Made by a program: the position numbers and the translations under genes | The notes under the pieces: generated by a model | Database searches by the model: none | What the model saw: the letters and a program-made list of their open reading frames with translations, nothing else | Told to the model about the DNA's origin: nothing | DNA from: Zygaena filipendulae | Taxonomy: Eukaryota > Arthropoda > Insecta > Lepidoptera > Zygaenidae | DNA length: 64,000 nt | Direction: 5' to 3' | Assembly (NCBI GenBank): GCA_907165275.2 | Contig: OU015664.1 | Span: 3,434,001 to 3,498,000 of the forward strand | In this document: positions 62,701 through 64,000 of the stretch, one piece after another | How positions within the stretch are numbered: position 1 is the first letter of the stretch | Layout of the letters: each line of letters begins with the position of its first letter

Positions 62701-63454
62701 ACTAGTAATTTAAACACTAAATTATTATAAATAACTCGTTACGTATAACACCTATCCTTAAAATCGATTTCAAAATTGGTTTGATTTAATTTTATTTCTG
62801 CCATTGCCATAAATTATTTAATTTTATCGATTACAGGAAACTCACCGTTTTAATTTAGTGCCCCGTCAATTATTTCAATGTACGACGAACGCATTTCATT
62901 TTTGCACTACATACCGTCACAAACATCAATAGGTAGGTACTCAATTTACACAATACACTTACTAAATTAAGTTAATTATTTACATTTATTAATTAATTAA
63001 TTATCTATGATAGGAAACATTTGCTTAATATTTGTACAGAAATAGCTATACTAGAATTAAGAAACAACTTACATCTAAACACATTACTATTAAAAACTAT
63101 GAAGATCCTAATAAAATACTGATAAAATTATAAATACCTAATTTAATTGACACTATACAGCTTAATAACTAAATCATATTATAAATCAACATATCTAACT
63201 TTGGCATTGGTTTCTGCGTTTCTCTTACATCATTTTCTCTATTAAATAAATAAAAACGAAGGTCCAAACGGAATCGAATCAATCAACGTAAAGATCGCAA
63301 ACAATACAGCCTCATAGAGTGAAACAAATATATTATGTAAGCTAACATTAACAATACAACGGGAACTGTTCAACACGATTTCGGCACACAAAAGATATGT
63401 CACCTAAAGATATTTTTAATATAAAATTAATGCCCTTCGGTGTGAAGCTTTTGG
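59800..63454. other. Transposon-poor AT-rich stretch downstream of BCL11
   Basis: I see no gene and only one degenerate hint of a repeat (near 60585-60730, vaguely like the CCGCGG family). The last 2 kb (about 61600-63450) is especially free of recognisable repeats and holds several minus-strand AATAAA or ATTAAA hexamers. This would fit a long 3' UTR or conserved downstream sequence. The 60940-61260 part is less AT-rich but has no meaningful open frame. Confidence 0.35.
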
Positions 63455-63700
63455 GCTTAAAAATATTGCAACATTTTTTTATTATTACGTAATAAATACA
63501 TACTTTACAAACGCACTCGACAATTATTTCAACTCTAGAATCAAGAAGTCGAAGCATATCGAATGCACTTTATACTATAATTTTGGTCACGCGTATCGAG
63601 TTCGTAACAATTGCGTAACGATAGGTTATTTGTGGTGGTCTTAAAATATTTGGCTGGGCGGCGCGGGCGGTGGCAGGCGGAGACCACCCCACGGGTAGAG
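63455..63700 (-). other. Probable proximal 3' UTR of the BCL11 gene
   Basis: Directly after the TGA, the minus strand reads a GC-rich stretch (63655-63700) and then AT-rich sequence. An AATAAA on the minus strand (plus-strand TTTATT, 63478-63483) lies about 220 nt past the stop and could direct cleavage near 63455-63465. This is inferred from position and the hexamer only. BCL11 mRNAs in other animals can have much longer 3' UTRs, so the true end could be further left. Confidence 0.4.
63478..63483 (-). terminator. Candidate polyadenylation signal AATAAA for BCL11
   Basis: A canonical hexamer on the coding strand of BCL11, the first one I see downstream of the stop codon. It has no transcript support here. 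Confidence 0.35.
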
Positions 63701-64000
63701 TCACGAGGCTTCGTCTCGACACGCGTTAGACTCGTCGGACAGAGCTAGAGATGCACCGTTACTTTGATTCACAACACACTTGCGCATGTGCTTCTCTAGT
63801 GTCGACGGCACTGAGAACGGCATCTCGCAAAACCTGCACCGGTACACGTCCTTCCCGAGCCGACCGTGCGTCTTCATATGCCTGGTCAACTTGGAACTCT
63901 GCGCGCACGCGTAAGAACATAGCTCACATTTATAAGGTTTCTCGCCCGTGTGAGATCTTCGGTGAACCGTTAAGTTGGAACAGTTCTTGAACACTTTCCC
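63701..64000 (-). CDS. BCL11A: BCL11-family C2H2 zinc-finger transcription factor, last coding exon (C-terminal 99 aa, partial)
   Basis: This is the carboxy end of a nuclear DNA-binding transcriptional regulator of the BCL11A/BCL11B (insect CG9650) family. The frame is open to the window edge and ends at a TGA (63701-63703). From the first visible residue there is the back half of a finger (H13, H17), a TGEKPYKC linker, a complete C2H2 finger (C25, C28, H41, H45), a short GRLGKDVY spacer and a last finger (C55, C58, H71, C75). The stretches [19 protein letters not shown] and [16 protein letters not shown] match what I know of the vertebrate BCL11 C-terminal finger triplet almost residue for residue, which makes the family call strong. 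The final zinc ligand is Cys (H-X3-C), whereas vertebrate BCL11 proteins have His. A polar tail of 24 residues follows. A GTG at 63994 is an internal Val codon, not a start. The upstream exons and the exon's splice acceptor lie outside the window. Confidence 0.93.
   Translation of the reverse strand, partial: GKVFKNCSNLTVHRRSHTGEKPYKCELCSYACAQSSKLTRHMKTHGRLGKDVYRCRFCEMPFSVPSTLEKHMRKCVVNQSNGASLALSDESNACRDEAS

Noticed and set aside
63751..63990. 79-codon plus-strand open frame
   Set aside because: It is the antisense shadow of the BCL11 zinc-finger exon.
1..64000. CRISPR array, gene cluster or prophage-like system
   Set aside because: No regular repeat-spacer pattern, no adjacent co-directional genes and no phage or bacterial gene. 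The window is consistent with an insect gene desert.

Overview
The window looks like lepidopteran (moth or butterfly) nuclear DNA. It is AT-rich and carries many short GGTAGGTA / TAGGTACCTA runs. It is crowded with short non-autonomous transposons, including tRNA-derived SINEs, a LINE 3' tail ending in an A-run, and fold-back MITEs. Its only convincing host coding sequence is an insect-type BCL11 (Drosophila CG9650-like) C2H2 zinc-finger exon. The Lepidoptera assignment is an inference from repeat style; the BCL11 call rests on residue-level similarity.

Layout. From 64000 leftwards on the minus strand is the last coding exon of BCL11 (63701-64000, open at the window edge), then a plausible 3' UTR with an AATAAA about 220 nt past the stop. 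Everything left of it (about 1-63200) therefore lies downstream of this gene and behaves as a gene desert: no other open frame gives a recognisable host protein.

The desert holds four layers. (1) About 25-30 copies and fragments, on both strands, of one interspersed family that starts near ACTAGCTGTNCCCCGCGG and ends near TTATAATATTAGTAGGA. (2) Cut-and-paste elements: two fold-back MITEs with TAA duplications (4555-4799, 16422-16658); three CAGGGTGGAAATT-ended MITEs (1933-2183, about 8750-9188, 18573-18713), one interrupted by a PIF/Harbinger-type MITE with a TTA duplication; a pair of TGGAC-ended elements (37472-37693, 44571-44808); and a Harbinger derivative with 39-bp perfect termini and only the start of a transposase gene (52565-53105). 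(3) Three tRNA-derived SINEs and three LINE 3' tails. (4) Unique GC-richer islands and clustered factor-binding motifs (two CRE palindromes near 37050-37104; nuclear-receptor half-sites with an AP-1 site at 29887-29918), which could be regulatory sequence.

No rRNA, true tRNA gene, CRISPR array, viral gene or multi-gene system was found. The most unusual features are structural: nested insertions with a recoverable empty site, a MITE with an inverted core, several perfect inverted repeats with 2-4 nt spacers, and short tandem arrays inside one retroelement family. All calls come from reading the sequence; no alignment or folding was computed.
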